NCBI GenBank assembly: GCA_038380435.1
Contig: JAWZYU010000056.1
Coordinates: 1,302,001 to 1,366,000, forward strand
Origin: Ryuthela nishihirai
Lineage: Eukaryota > Arthropoda > Arachnida > Araneae > Heptathelidae
Direction: 5' to 3'
Length of the DNA: 64,000 nt
Under the pieces are notes generated by a model. That model searched no databases and was not told the DNA's origin. It was given only the letters and a program-made list of their open reading frames with translations. This document shows positions 1-10,845 of the stretch, piece after piece. Position 1 is the stretch's first letter. Every line of letters begins with the position of its first letter. The translations under genes and the position numbers were made by a program.

Positions 1-175
1 CTACTTTTTTTTACTTAAAAAAACTGCTCACTTTGATAATTCTTCATGGGGTGTATGAAGTCTTCCCCTTAAATCAGTGATATATCCTGAATACAACAGA
101 CTGGGTGCAAGGGTAAAATAATATAAACCAAGGTTAAAATATGGAAAGAAGCTAATTTTTAACTAAATAAAAAAC
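1..175. other. AT-rich DNA, nothing recognised
   Basis: I see no open frame, RNA gene or repeat boundary here; the sequence leads into the A/T-rich tail of the SINE that follows. Confidence 0.5.
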
Positions 176-376
176 AAATAAATACCCCCTAAAGCAGCTG
201 CTTGCCACAGTGGTCTGACAGGAGCCTGTCAGTTTACATGCCAGAGTAGAAGGTCTGAGACGATGGCAGGACCTCAGCAGAAAAACGACACATACATCCA
301 TGCCTTAATCCGGGGTTCGAACCCAGGTCCCGTAGATCAGTAGCCAAGTGTGCTAACCACTTGACCACGGGATGGC
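176..376 (-). mobile_element. SINE-A copy (tRNA-derived SINE), near full length
   Basis: Read on the minus strand, this begins with a tRNA-like head carrying an A box (GACCACGGG region followed by GTGGTTAGC) and a B box (GGGTTCGAACCC), then a short body with TTTTTCTGCTGAGGTCCTGCC, a CTGACAGGCTCCTGTCAGAC hairpin and the family 3' end GCAAGCAGCTGCTTTAG. It ends in GGGGGTATTTATTT. The same order is seen in at least nine other places in the window, best at 36.09 kb. The head resembles serine/leucine-type tRNAs, but this is inference. It is transcribed by Pol III if active and has no coding capacity. Confidence 0.85.
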
Positions 377-1180
377 TAGTCTCCAAAAAATATATGCTAT
401 TGTTTTCACTTTGTCATCTATCTGTAGACATTCAACTATCTTTTGAAGAAGCAGTAAAACATTATTTTTTGGTTGGATAAACATTACTGGCCAATAGTTT
501 GAATGTTTATGATTAGGAGGCTAAAGGTGGAAAATGACAAATCTTTGTTGGAAAACAGGCTTTCCATATTTACTAGAGATATTGGATTTTCTAGTATAGT
601 GAAGGTGACCATAAATACTGATTTTTGGGTCAATGTCCCACTTTTCCCAGAAAAGCTGATGGGGATGACAAAATGTCCTGCTTTGAAATAATATCATCAG
701 AGAACAAATCTTGAAGTAAAATAGGGTATCATGTAAAATAATGGCAGTTTGGCTAGAATGGAAATAAAAGTGGTGGGAACACAAAATTAAAATTTATAAA
801 GCTTATTGTGGATAAAACAAATTTTATTGTGCTTTTTCACTTTTAATTAAATTTTACCCACAGCTTTTTTTTTCACTCTAATGGCAATTAATACATTAAG
901 GGCTTAAGGCAGTTAATCTAATGGCAGTTAATGCTTGCTAATTGTGCAGTTTACCATATCACCAGGTAAGAAAATATTCTAAAATATTTAACAGCTAACT
1001 GAAAATTGCATTACATTAATTTTTCCAAAAAATGAAGTATTAGTTTTTCAGTTTATATAAGTGTATTTTTGTGTGTGTGTGTGTGTGTGTGTTCATTTTA
1101 AAACTTGACTGACATCTCATTGTGTCTGCCAATTTTTATGCCCTATAGCTCAATGGATGCTAGTGTTATAATAAATAGCA
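377..1180. other. AT-rich intergenic or intronic DNA with a TG microsatellite
   Basis: No coding exon or element is recognised. A (TG)n run lies at about 1070-1091 and a run of 12 C residues at 1181-1192. The 62-codon open frame near 503 has no recognisable motif and is probably chance. Confidence 0.5.
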
Positions 1181-1195
1181 CCCCCCCCCCCCTCA

Positions 1196-1236
1196 AACCA
1201 CTGCTTGCTATAGAGGTCTGACAGGAGCCTGTCCTC
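1196..1236 (-). mobile_element. SINE-A 3' fragment
   Basis: This short piece matches the 3' body of SINE-A (CTGACAGGAGCCTGTC preceded by CTGCTTGCTATAGAGGT). The tRNA head is missing. It lies next to a poly-C run. Confidence 0.6.
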
Positions 1237-1702
1237 TATAAAAAATAGGGTATCATGTAAAAATAGGGTATATATTACTTTTGTAATATAGCATGATATC
1301 CCATTATGTTTACCATTGCTCTAGATTGTGGTAAAAATTGCTGGCTGGTCCCATTTTTCTGACTTTTCCCACCTCTGTACAGCCAAAAATCATCACAAGA
1401 AACAAATACAGCATAATGTGACAATGTAATTTTAAAAACCTCTGTGTTGATAGGGTTACTGTTTAATTTTCAAACAAAAACGCTGCTGCAAGTACTGCTG
1501 AAATTATTTCTATATGCATACACGAAACACACTGTGACAAAAAGTATAAAAAGTTACACTGCTATGGGCTCTTTTGCATTTGTATATCAAGGTGAACTGC
1601 ATTGCTTGAACACACTAAGAATATGCTTATGCTTCAAGCAACTCCCTGATATTCAAGGTTCATCTAATGTGTCATAACAACAATATATATGTATCTAGTA
1701 AT
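1237..1702. other. AT-rich DNA, nothing recognised
   Basis: A 77-codon open frame at 1444-1677 shows no motif that I recognise. No other feature is seen. Confidence 0.4.
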
Positions 1703-1926
1703 TCCATGGCCAAATGGTTAGCATACTTGGCTACTGATCAAAGGGGTCTTGAATCTCGAGTAAGGCACGGATATTGGTGTTTTTCTGCTGAGGTCCAGCC
1801 ATCATCACAGACCTTCTACTATGGCATGTACAACACTGACAGGCTCCTGTAGTAAAAAAAAAGTCTTCAAGCAGCTGCTTACCACAGACCTCTGTGGTAA
1901 GCAGCTGCTTGAAGGCTTTTTTTATT
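1703..1926 (+). mobile_element. SINE-A copy with a palindromic 3' end
   Basis: The tRNA-like head (CCATGGCCAAATGGTTAGC) is followed by the body GTTTTTCTGCTGAGGTC and the GACAGGCTCCTGT stretch. The B box is decayed to TCTTGAATCTCGAG. The 3' unit CTTCAAGCAGCTGCTTACC occurs twice in opposite orientation, forming a perfect 24-bp inverted repeat (1865-1888 and 1891-1914) with a 2-base spacer. Other copies have a single 3' unit, so this one gained an inverted copy. Confidence 0.85.
1865..1914. repeat. Perfect 24-bp inverted repeat in a SINE tail
   Basis: Arms 1865-1888 and 1891-1914 are perfect reverse complements around a CC spacer. It is made from two opposed copies of the SINE-A 3' end. Confidence 0.9.
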
Positions 1927-2082
1927 ATAACAACATCCACAGGAAATACCAATACTTCTTATTATTATGACATATTTTATTTAAAATTCCCTATATACAG
2001 CTCTGGCTACTTCATGATGTCGACTGAATGACTGCATTTGGTGGAAGCAAGAAGCAATTTTTTTTTAAAGAGGTGGCTTCCC

Positions 2083-2182
2083 AGTACAAAGGATAGAGAT
2101 AACCTAAAAACTACCTGTCCCATTTTTCTCATACAACCTATCACTTACATGAAACCACATTTACTGGCTTAATAGTAGAATA
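2083..2182. repeat. Fragment shared with the 10.68 kb region (SINE-C?)
   Basis: AAGGATAGAGATAACCTA and TTTCTCATACAAC are shared in the same order with 10679-10745, where a tRNA-like segment follows. It is probably the 3' part of a third SINE family. The evidence is short blocks of identity only. Confidence 0.35.
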
Positions 2183-2591
2183 CCAGGTAACTAAGTTTGG
2201 CTGTTTTACTTGTGAGTGGCACTTTTTTGCACACAATGGGCTAAATGGCCAAGTCACAAAGACCTGAAGACACAGAAGGTTGGAGGAGGGGACCCACTGA
2301 AAGAGCTGTTGAGAGATAGATGGTAGCCTCCCCTGTCAGGGCCATCCAGCATATTCTTTAATGTGCACAGAGTATGACTCTCCAGCACATGGGGCCATGG
2401 CTTAATATCCCATCTAATGGACAGCGGCCTTTCCATGCCAATCAGTGTTCACTACTGACCGTGGACAGGGCAGGGAATTTTGCTGAGATAATTCTCAATT
2501 GCTGATGCAGCTGAGACTCTAATTTGGGAACTGCAGATTATGAGCCTGGTGTGTTACTGACTGAGCCACCCCTGCCACCAGGTAACTAAGT
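2182..2591 (-). mobile_element. SINE-B copy with a 15-bp target-site duplication
   Basis: The element body is 2197-2576 on the minus strand. It carries a tRNA-like head (GGTGGCTCAGTCAGTAAC...), the central ATGGGATATTAAGCC...TGTGCACATTAAAGAA block and the 3' end GCCATTTAGCCCATTGTGTG. It is flanked by a perfect 15-bp direct repeat, ACCAGGTAACTAAGT, at 2182-2196 and 2577-2591, which shows target-primed insertion. It is more diverged than the 42, 61 and 63 kb copies, so it is probably older. Confidence 0.9.
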
Positions 2592-3434
2592 AATTTTGTT
2601 ATTATTTAGTTACCTAGTACTCTAAGTAAAGTTTGCTAACCACTATACTAGATAATTCCAAAGCACACTTATGAAACACCATGAATTGTGTACATAATCA
2701 TGGTTTCCTGAGTTTATATGGAACTATTTTCTTATTATTGTAGAACTCTACTCTTTTTAGATGGCTAACTTTGCTCTCTTGGTGCCCATGCACTAGCTCA
2801 ATCTCTCAAATGTGCTTTCTGCAACTTGACTGAATGTTTACTCTAAGACAGTGGTTCTCAGAAGATTTTTTCTCATGGCCACATTACTGGACTTGAGCAA
2901 TCTGCTGTGGTCACATTACTGGCCATGAGAAATTCACAATGCCTCCATGAAGAAAAAATAAAATGAAATGCTAAGTATGTACAGATTTGTAAGGTAAACT
3001 TAGGAAAACAGCTTTGAACTTTTTTTTTTTAATAACATAATTAGCAAATAATCAAATATGCGCAGACAGTGTATATAGCCATCATACTTTATATGGCTTT
3101 GATTTAATGAAAGGTTTTTATAACAAAATAATAAATGTGATAAGTCTGAATATACAACTATATTACAAAATGTTTATGGACACTTCCATGTGAATAGAAA
3201 GTTACTATCAGAACTCCCTACACTTAGAAAATATGTTTTCTTTTACAGAAAAATCTCTCTCAAACTTTTCAAATTATTAATTTTCAACAATATTCTTTAA
3301 CTATTCACAGAGTAATTAATGTGGTAACATTTAACAGAAAACGCTGCTGTTATATTCATTTTCAAAATTTCACAAGAAAAAACTAAATTTTTTTCAGCTA
3401 ATTATTTCATTATGTGTTTTAGTGGAGTCATCAT
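2592..3434. other. AT-rich DNA, nothing recognised
   Basis: No exon, TIR or SINE was seen. Around 2870-2945 there is a small repeat of GGCCACATTACTGG, with an inverted or shuffled companion. Confidence 0.4.
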
Positions 3435-3508
3435 TTGGCCACTGCAGGCCAATTCTAGCAAGGTCCTGTTTGACATTGATTGCCCAGCACATCCTAGGTC
3501 TTCCCCTT
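3435..3508 (-). mobile_element. RTE LINE copy H, 3' fragment (left of the insertion)
   Basis: On the minus strand it matches the 3' end of the RTE family. The segment corresponds to 54600-54560 in copy F, with GACAATGT-CAAACAGGACCTT near-identity. It is cut at about 3508 by the I-group LINE and resumes at about 6732. Confidence 0.75.
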
Positions 3509-4349
3509 TCAGCTTACCAAATGGCAGCTCTTTCAGCAGACCTCGTCTGAAGGACTCACTGCCATCGATGCTACAGATCTCAGTGCAGTGTCTGAGGCCC
3601 TCACTGCTGCCTCTGATAACTGCACTGTTATGATCTCGACACCAGGCTCGACGACCATCTTCCCCCTTCAGATATTCACTACAAGCATCTTCGCACCATT
3701 CACTATTGAGTCAAAAGGAGCGCCGCCACTCTGGTATATTTCCAGACATTCTCTATGCTAGAAGGCTACATGCGGCGATCAGAAGGTACCTGAACTGTCC
3801 TGAAAGGTTCAGGTGATGACCCTTCTGTTTCAGCATCAATGTCTTCACCCCTTCTAGGAAAGTCTGGAAGTACATCAGGAACCTGACAGGGAAGCTGCAG
3901 CCTGCCCTCCCTTTCCATAACCTTGCCTTGTCTGGGAGGATTTAGTTGCCACTGCTAATGCCTTCTTGAGGCACCCACCTCTTCCCTTCCTGTCCCTCCA
4001 GTGACTGATAAGGATATTGTCTCAGCAGCCCTGCTCTGGGATTGAACCTTGCTATAATGATCCTTTCACTTTGCAGAAACTCACCTCTGCAATTGGGGCT
4101 TCGATGCACTCCTTGGCCCCTGGCGGCGTCAGCTATATTCAGCTAGCTAACTTGTCACCTGAGGCCCTGCTTGTGTTTCTTAATCTTTTAAAACCCATAA
4201 TGGCCCAAAACGACTGAAATTTGAAATGGACTTGACCAAATAGTGCTACTCCTTTGTGTTTAGTACCCTCCACCCTTTCTGTAATTTCCTGGGATTTAAA
4301 GGGTTAAAGCTTCAATCACTCTTGGGCCACTTCCAATGCCCCTGATTCA

Positions 4350-5156
4350 TGGACCTCTCTTTCTACAGGCCCATTGCTCTTTTTTCTTGCCTTTGCAAGA
4401 TCCTAGAAAGACTTATCCTTGGACACCTGGAATGGTACCAGGAGTCCAAGGGCATCCTCCCCAAATGTCTCTCTGGTTTCCACAAAGGTAGGTGCTCTCC
4501 ATAGGATGGACTTCACACCTCTGCCACTGACCAGGCTCTGTCTGAAAGACAGACTACAGTCACTGTCTTCTTCGACATTCAGAAGGCATTCAACTCCCTG
4601 TCGCACTGAGATATTCTCTGCAGGCTCCATGATCTCGGCCCCTCAGAGGTAATATTATCCATTGGATCTTGGCTTACCACTCCAACAGGACGGGTTCATG
4701 TGAAACTGGGCAACACGCTCAGTGCCTCCCACACTATCAATCATGGAAGTACCTAAAGGGGATGTCCTCAGCCTGATGTTACTGAACATCTTGCTGTCAG
4801 GCCTACCCTCTTCACTCTAGAAGAGAGTGGGTACTTCCATCTATGCAGATGACATCTGTGTCTGGTTCGCTAGCCAGGACCCCTCCTATGCTCAGCTCAA
4901 AATGAAACAGGCTGTGTCCACGGTCATCAAGTTCTTCAACAACCTAAGTATCACTCTTTCCACCACGAAGACTGTGGATGTGGTTCTCATGAAGAGATGC
5001 CTTCCACCCACCTTCCCTGGCCTCATGCTTGAACCAGACCACTTGAAGGTTGTCAAACAGCATAAGTTCCTTGGTGTGGTACTGGACAACAGGCTGACCT
5101 GGGAACCTCACATTCAGCATCTTAAGGCAGTTGCCACAGCACAGAGAAATATATAG
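4350..5156 (+). pseudogene. Reverse transcriptase remnant of the I-group LINE
   Basis: The fragments read RPIALFSCLCKILERLI (about 4366-4415), then a region ending in SGFHKG, and then an open stretch 4827-5156 containing IYADDI (catalytic Asp pair), a long helix, and KFLGVVLDNRLTWEPHI. These are the palm and thumb motifs of a LINE reverse transcriptase. Frameshifts separate the fingers from the YADD block. The upstream motif block (SCLCKILERL) fits the I/Jockey group and is unlike the RTE block (RGISLLSVPGKVL) elsewhere in the window. Confidence 0.75.
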
Positions 5157-5283
5157 TCTTTCCTTGCTGGTACCCATTGGGGAAGTTCATGCAAGACCCT
5201 CCTGGTCTTGTACAAGCACTTGATCCTCTCCCGCATCAACTACAGTGGACACCTTCTGAGCCTCTGCTTCACTACTGAGCAAG

Positions 5284-6153
5284 TTGGCTACTGTCCACAC
5301 TATATCTCTGAACCACTGTCTCGGACTCTGTCCTAATACACCAAATGCATCTGTCATTGCAGTGGCTGATGACATGCCTTTCCTCCTGCACCAGAAGAGA
5401 GATATACTGTGTCATTTCTTGAGGCTCCATTCCCTCCACTTTAACCACAAGCTTCTCAGGAAGTTTCAAGACAGGCCAGACTCTGCCATCGCTGTGTCTG
5501 CCACTGAGTTCTATAACCGAGTCGTCCCTGTCAGCTCCAGTGCTGGCATTACACTCTTCCCTGACCTTTCTCCCTGGACGAACAGTGATCTTATGATCAA
5601 TATCACTGTCCCTTCTCTAGGTCAAAAGAGCAACTCATATCCAGTGGCCATCAGGCTTATCCCCACCTCCTATGCCACTGCACAACATGAGAGATGTACT
5701 GAGGTCTATACCGACGGTTCTGTTGACTGGGAGAGGCTACGTGCTACCTCTGCCTTTTCCACCTCTGATATTGGCATCGCCAGAGTCTTCCGTCTCCCGC
5801 ATCTCACTTCTTCCACCTGTGCAGAGCTTCATGCTATCCTTGAAACTCATTGTCAGCTTCGAGAGTGGCAACTTTGTCATCCTTTGTGACTCTAAGTCAG
5901 ACTAGGAAGCTCTCCAGAAGCGAGACACAGCTGCAACCCCTTCCTCATCCAGAAGATAATGGAGACATGCTCCAAGGTCACTTCTGCCAAAATCACAATT
6001 CATTTCCAGTGGATCCCCTCCCATGTAGGGAGGGGATCCACTGGCAATGAGCTTGCTGATCGCACTGCAAAGGAGGCACTTGAGAATCAGAGGTATGTAT
6101 CTAATTATCCTCTCTCTCAGCGACTGCAAGATGTTTATTTATTTCACAACTGA
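5284..6153 (+). pseudogene. RNase H domain remnant of the I-group LINE
   Basis: The open frame 5284-5889 contains EVYTDGSVD (first catalytic Asp) and STCAELHAILE (catalytic Glu). A frame change then leads to LCDSKSD (second Asp). A third frame, at 5990-6110, gives FQWIPSHVG...GNELADRTAKEA (the His-containing loop and the last Asp). All four acidic positions can be seen, spread over three frames, so the domain is intact in content but cannot be translated. A short inverted repeat, GGATCCCCTCC / GGAGGGGATCC, sits at 6013-6041 in the coding sequence. Confidence 0.8.
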
Positions 6154-6731
6154 TGAGCCAGTATCGTCTTGTCCAGTGGCCGAGGGACTCCAGTTGTTCC
6201 TCATTCATGTATCTGGTTGACCCTTCTCTCACTGCTCCTAACCTCGGTAATCTCCGCAGATCTGAGGAGACCCTCCTTCATCATCTCCGAGTTGGTGTCA
6301 TCTACAGCAACTCTATGCTTCACATTCTTGGCAGAGCATACAGTCCTAACTGTGCCACATGTAGCATACCTGAGACTGTATCTCAAGTACTGCTCCCGCT
6401 ACAATGCTGAAAGAGAAGCTTTGTTCTGGGAGCTTCTTGCTATTGGAACCACCAACTACTCCATCACCTACCTACTTAGTAACCACCATAACATGAAGCT
6501 GCAGCGAACACGCTTCCGACTGGTCACCAATTTCTTTCAGAATATTGGCCTTTTCTGCAAGGTCTGATGTCTCTTTTACTTTAATGAAATTAGTATAGTT
6601 AGTAGTTTCAAGAGATAGCTGAGAGGTAGTGTCTCCTGCCTCTGCTATCTCGTCCTCTTGTTGTGAATGGTGTAGGGAGTCTTTCATTGGAGGCTAATTT
6701 CACCATGTTCTTACACCTTGAACCTTTCTTG

Positions 6732-7520
6732 GAGCTTTAGGCACACAATTCATAATCCTATTTGGCAATCTGCAACTATGTGTACAGGCAAAATGGGCAA
6801 ACAGCTTCTCTTTGTGCAATATGCTGCAAAAAGGAGGTTGCTGATTCCTTCTTCTAGCTCCATCATTACTTAAAAGTTAAACCACCTAATGCCCAAGATG
6901 CTGCATAAGCATCTAGAATCAAAGGCATCAAGTTTCCTATTATCCTGCTTACAAATGGTCCATGTTTCACTACCATAACTAACCTTAGAAAGAACTAACC
7001 TATTATACAGCCCAAGTTTAGTCTTTAGGAGTACACACCTATTTATCCACACTCTCCCTAGATTCTTTAAAAGTCCAAGTGGTAATTCCTATTCTTCTAT
7101 TTATCTCATGCCACACATCACCAGTATTGGTTACATAGCTAATGAGAAAATTAAACTGAGATGCTTGCTCAAAAAAGCAGCCATTCAAAGCAATTGAAGC
7201 ACCATCTGCGTGACCAATTTTCATCACCTTAGTTTAATCTCAGTTTATCACCAAAACTACTCTATTATCAGTCTCATCAACATCCTAATAAAAGAATTCA
7301 TCAATACCATTAGCCAACGAGGCCAAATTATCTGTGTAATCTAAATCAGAAATTCTGAAACCTCTAGACCATTTCAGGCCAAAATCTTATCTTTGCAGTG
7401 AATTCTGTATAACATAATCAATAATCACATGAAAGAGGAAAGGAGACAAATTGCATCTTTGTCAAACACCAAAAGCAATGCTAAACCAATTGCTACAAGC
7501 CTTACCACTGGTTACCAAGA
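6732..7520 (-). mobile_element. RTE LINE copy H, right part (RT thumb and palm remnant)
   Basis: The minus strand reads the C-terminal half of an RTE reverse transcriptase. LDYTDNLASLAN (degenerate YADD) lies at about 7310-7345, KIGHADGASIALNGC at about 7180-7220, SKVSYGSETWTICKQDNRKL at about 6930-6985 and SILGIRWFNF at about 6870-6900. It continues the copy H piece at 3435-3508, interrupted by the I-group LINE. The 5' end is lost at about 7520. Confidence 0.85.
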
Positions 7521-7644
7521 TATTGATTCATTAGTGAATTGTGCAAGAATCACAATTAACACTTTAGAAGATTTATATAGTTAAGGAACTAAATACACAC
7601 AGCAGTTATTTAAACCCACTATATTATTATTAAAAAAAAAAAAG

Positions 7645-7836
7645 CATTGCCCAGTGGCTGAGTGGTTAACACACTTTGCTACTGATCAGAGGGACCTGGG
7701 TTTGAGCTATGGTTAAGGCACGTTTGTGTTGTCTTTTCTGCTGAGGTCTCTTTCCTCACAGATCTCTATGGTGTTTCAAACTTACAGTCTCCTGTCAGAC
7801 ATCTGTGGCAAGCAGCTGCTTGATGGAAATAATTTT
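7645..7836 (+). mobile_element. SINE-A copy
   Basis: The head CCCAGTGGCTGAGTGGTTAA and the B box GGGTTTGAGC are followed by the SINE-A body (TTTTCTGCTGAGGTC, CAGTCTCCTGTCAGAC) and the tail GCAAGCAGCTGCTTGATGG. It is preceded by an A run and abuts the 5' end of RTE copy A. Confidence 0.85.
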
Positions 7837-7850
7837 TATCAAACCATTTT

Positions 7851-9991
7851 GTCTGTAAATGGTAACTAGGCAGTCACTGGAAGGAAAGCTATGCACCAAT
7901 CTCCTGTGAAGATGCATAGAACAGGCCATGCCTAGCACCTAATGTCTGACCCTGCCTTCTTATGGTGCAGACTGTTAGTACCTTTCAAAAGAGATACTCT
8001 TGTGGAAGTGAACAGAATGGGAGTGCTGCAAGATCAGTGTGCCTTACTGATCTGGACAACTACAGCTACTTTTTTTTTCCACCCTGCTGAGGAGTGGTCA
8101 ACCATACAGGGTCCTGGTGTTGACCATATACACCAACTAGAGTGGAATACAAACTTTGATTATGGATCCTGAATTTGCTGCACTGGTGGGCTTCTGCAAG
8201 GGAAAATCTTCTGCTGTGTTTTCTGTTTGTTTGTGGGTTGACAGTTCCAAGTGAATAGGTTCACAGGATATATTTTATCAGCTGGTGGATAAATCCTGAG
8301 CAAAGGTCATCACAGGTACCTGAACTCTTGCTTCCAAGGCATCGTCAAATCCCACACTGGAGGAAGTCTCCCAGTGTAGATGGCTTCAGACTTTAGTAGT
8401 GGGAGAATGGGTCTTTGATATATGCCTGCGATAAGGGGGCTGTTTGATATTGTCAGCTTTCCCTCTCTCAATAAACATAGCTTCTTTAAACATCCCATTA
8501 ACCATTTTCTCTCCATAGGTAGTCAGAATGTGAGGACTCTGCACAGAGATTATTCTCTTGATGTCCTCACACAAGAATTCTAGTTATAATTTAGATATTC
8601 TCGGCTTGCAAGAGACCAGATGGACAGATAAAGGTCAGATTCTTAAAAACAATCTTAAATTTTATCTTTTCAGGCAGGGAAGATAAAAAGTATCTCCAAG
8701 GCTTAGGTTTGCTTCTCAACAGACATGCTGAGCATTACGCTGTAAGGAAACATTAAGCTAGTAATTTTCTTCTAGGATATGAGTGCAGTAATAATAGGTT
8801 TCTTACAGCTAAATTTCAGGCAAGCATTAAACACTTGTTAAAGAATGTTATCTGCTGTTATGCCCCCACTGATGATATGAAGGATAGGCTTTACGGGCAA
8901 CTTCAGGATATTTTGAATTCTATCAAGAAAGGCAATATTACCCTTGCTCTAAGTGATTTTAATGTCACAGTTGGTACTGACTCTGAACTTTGGAGAGGTG
9001 ATAGGCCCTTTTTAGTATTGGCAGCTGCAATAGTAATCGGCAACATAACAGGTAAGTACTTACTTCCTACAGATAAGTAAGTAGTTTACTTCCTACAGGT
9101 AAGTAAATTTAATGGTTTGAGAATAACTAACACTTATTACAAACACCACGACATACATAAGTACACATGGGTTTCACCCGATGGGCTGCATAAGAATATG
9201 ATAGATTATATATTAATTAACAGCAAATGGGCAAGTTCTGTTAGGAATACGAGGTCATATAGGGGAGCTGAAATTGGATCTGACCATTGCCTTGTTAAAA
9301 GTGTCTTGCAACTTAAAACTTAAAAAGTGTTGTGTTAAAGTTAAAAAATTTACTTTTAATACTGAAGCTCTGAAAGACCCAGTTATAACCAAATCTTACC
9401 ATGATAGGTTACTTAGTAATTATGATAGTCATGGTATGCTAACTACTGAAGTTGAAGAATGGGACCGTTTTAAACAGGCTTTTTTATAAACTAACAGTAC
9501 TCTTTTAGGGAAAAAAGTGCAGAGGTAGCAGATTGATTTGAGTGATAATATAATAATACTTGAGCTTATTTCAGAAATAAAGAACTGCAAAAATGTCCTT
9601 ACTCAATACCCTACTAATCCAAATAGAAAGCATTACAGAGAGCTTAATAAACGTGTAAAGGATCAGTTAGCTGCTGATAGAATCTTTGGCTTGATGGCTT
9701 GGCTGACAAAGCCGAGGAAGCAGTTAGACAGCACAACAGCAGAGAGCTGTACTAGATAGTTAATGTTTTGTGTGATAGAAAACCGACAGGTATAGAGGGA
9801 TTGAAGGATAAACAAGGTAAGGTTATAGAAAGTGAGGATTCTGTCATGGCTAGGTGGGCTGAGCATTTCAGTGATGTTCTAAACAATATGGTTAGTTCTA
9901 CTTCTATTGTTTGTAATGTTGATAGATCCATTACTGGCTTTAATGTTGGGCCTATAACACAGTCTGAAGTTATTTTGGCTGTTTCTAAGCA
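7851..9991 (+). mobile_element. RTE LINE copy A, 3'-truncated
   Basis: It starts with the family 5' end GTCTGTAAATGGTAACTAGG, shared with copies E and G, followed by a roughly 0.7 kb leader. The endonuclease region follows (from about 8521) and then the linker to the start of the RT (AVSK at 9980). The reverse transcriptase is missing because the copy stops at about 9991. RTE elements normally truncate at the 5' end, so loss of the 3' end implies a later deletion or rearrangement. Confidence 0.85.
8521..9990 (+). pseudogene. RTE copy A: endonuclease (EEP) domain and linker, broken
   Basis: Compared with copy F, the frame reads QNVRTLHRDYSLDVLTQEF, then an in-frame stop and several shifts. 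Endonuclease landmarks include LQETRW (about 8608), CCYAPTDD (about 8850), LSDFNVTVG (about 8957; the usual Gly of GDFN is Ser here) and SDHCLVKS (about 9280). A short duplication of CTTCCTACAG-type sequence at 9055-9105 disrupts the frame. The linker helix TDKALELISE-like region is present around 9540-9660. Confidence 0.75.
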
Positions 9992-9997
9992 TTGCAC

Positions 9998-10103
9998 TTA
10001 ATGTGCTGAACAGAATTCAGAGATCTATTGATGCAAGGGATGAACACCTCTTAATGTGCTGAACAGAATTCAGAGATCTATTGATGCAAGGGATGAACAC
10101 CTC
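9998..10103. repeat. Perfect 53-bp tandem duplication
   Basis: 9998-10050 and 10051-10103 are identical (unit starts TTAATGTGCTGAACAG, ends GATGAACACCTC). It lies exactly at the junction between the truncated RTE copy A and a long-TIR MITE arm. Confidence 0.95.
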
Positions 10104-10300
10104 AAAATCCCTGTTAAGTCAATGGGAAGCTAACGTCAAAGCTCTATAACTTCAAAAATAAGTTTTTTGTTTTAAAAAATGAATTGCAGAAAGATCTCAA
10201 TCAAATAAATCAATATCTCAATTTTCAACAATATTCATTCAGTATTTAATGAATTACGGAAGTTTGAATATTTAACAACAGCAATGCCAGTCTTAAGACA
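10104..10300 (+). mobile_element. Single arm of the long-TIR MITE family
   Basis: AAGTCAATGGGAAGCTAAC, AGCTCTATAACTTC, AAGATCTCAATCAA and CTCAATTTTCAACAATATTC match, in order, the arms of the element at 15281-15883. No partner arm is seen downstream, so this is a solo or truncated arm. Confidence 0.7.
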
Positions 10301-10317
10301 CTTATATATACGAAACT

Positions 10318-10457
10318 GAAGAACAGTGAAGCAGAAGGTCTGTGAGGATGGCAGGACTTCAGCAAAAACACAATACACACATCCATGCCTTACCCGGGGG
10401 CTTGAACCCAAGTCCCTTAGATCAGTAGCCAAGCATGCTAACCACTCGTCCATGGGA
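10318..10457 (-). mobile_element. SINE-A copy, lacking its 3' end
   Basis: The minus strand gives the head CCATGGACGAGTGGTTAGC, a B box GGGTTCAAGCCC and the body CTGAAGTCCTGCCATCCTC, ending before the CAGCTGCTTG tail. Confidence 0.8.
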
Positions 10458-10674
10458 ACTAATTTAAATAATATTAATTTGCAACCGATATCATGAGATT
10501 GCTGTGTACCCAATATTCATCTTTCATTATTTAAAAAAAATAATCACCATTTGCAAATTAAATCTTGAATTAAAAATACACGCATAAATCCATGGACATG
10601 TTGGGGGGGGGGGGACCAAAGAAGCCACATTTTTTTCCTGCAATTAAAAACTTTTTATTAACTTTTTCATTTTC
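10458..10674. other. AT-rich DNA with a run of 12 G
   Basis: Nothing is recognised apart from the G homopolymer at about 10603-10614. The open frame that starts nearby is translated homopolymer and SINE-like sequence. Confidence 0.4.
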
Positions 10675-10845
10675 AAGAAAGGATAGAGATAACCTAGAAT
10701 GCCCGGAAGAGCCTCTATCAGGCTCACCCGGGTTTCTCATACAACATTACAAACACACAACTGTGCCACCCTGGGACTCAATCCAAGACCCCAGCAGCTG
10801 CAGTGTCAATGCAAGATACCATTGCCCAAGAGGTGTGTGTGTGGG
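10675..10845 (-). mobile_element. Probable third tRNA-derived SINE (SINE-C)
   Basis: The minus strand from 10845 reads CACCTCTTGGGCAATGGTAT (A-box-like) and GGATTGAGTCCC (B-box-like) in tRNA spacing, followed by GTTTGTAATGTTGTATGAGAAA and TAGGTTATCTCTATCC, which is shared with 2083-2180. Both the tRNA resemblance and the repeat status rest on short matches. Confidence 0.45.

Larger units (their letters stand above)
3509..6731 (+). mobile_element. I-group non-LTR retrotransposon with RNase H, degenerate
   Basis: A LINE unrelated to the RTE copies. In order it encodes a linker (3620-4200), a reverse transcriptase (about 4350-5160) and an RNase H domain (about 5700-6110), then a Cys-containing tail. 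RPIALF and ILERLI in the fingers, YADDI at about 4842 and LGVVLDNRLTW are typical of the I/Jockey group. The RNase H points to the I superfamily (I, R1, LOA, Outcast types) rather than Jockey itself. All frames are broken by stops and shifts. The endonuclease is absent or not recognised, so the copy is probably 5'-truncated. It interrupts RTE copy H. Clade assignment needs a phylogeny. Confidence 0.8.
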
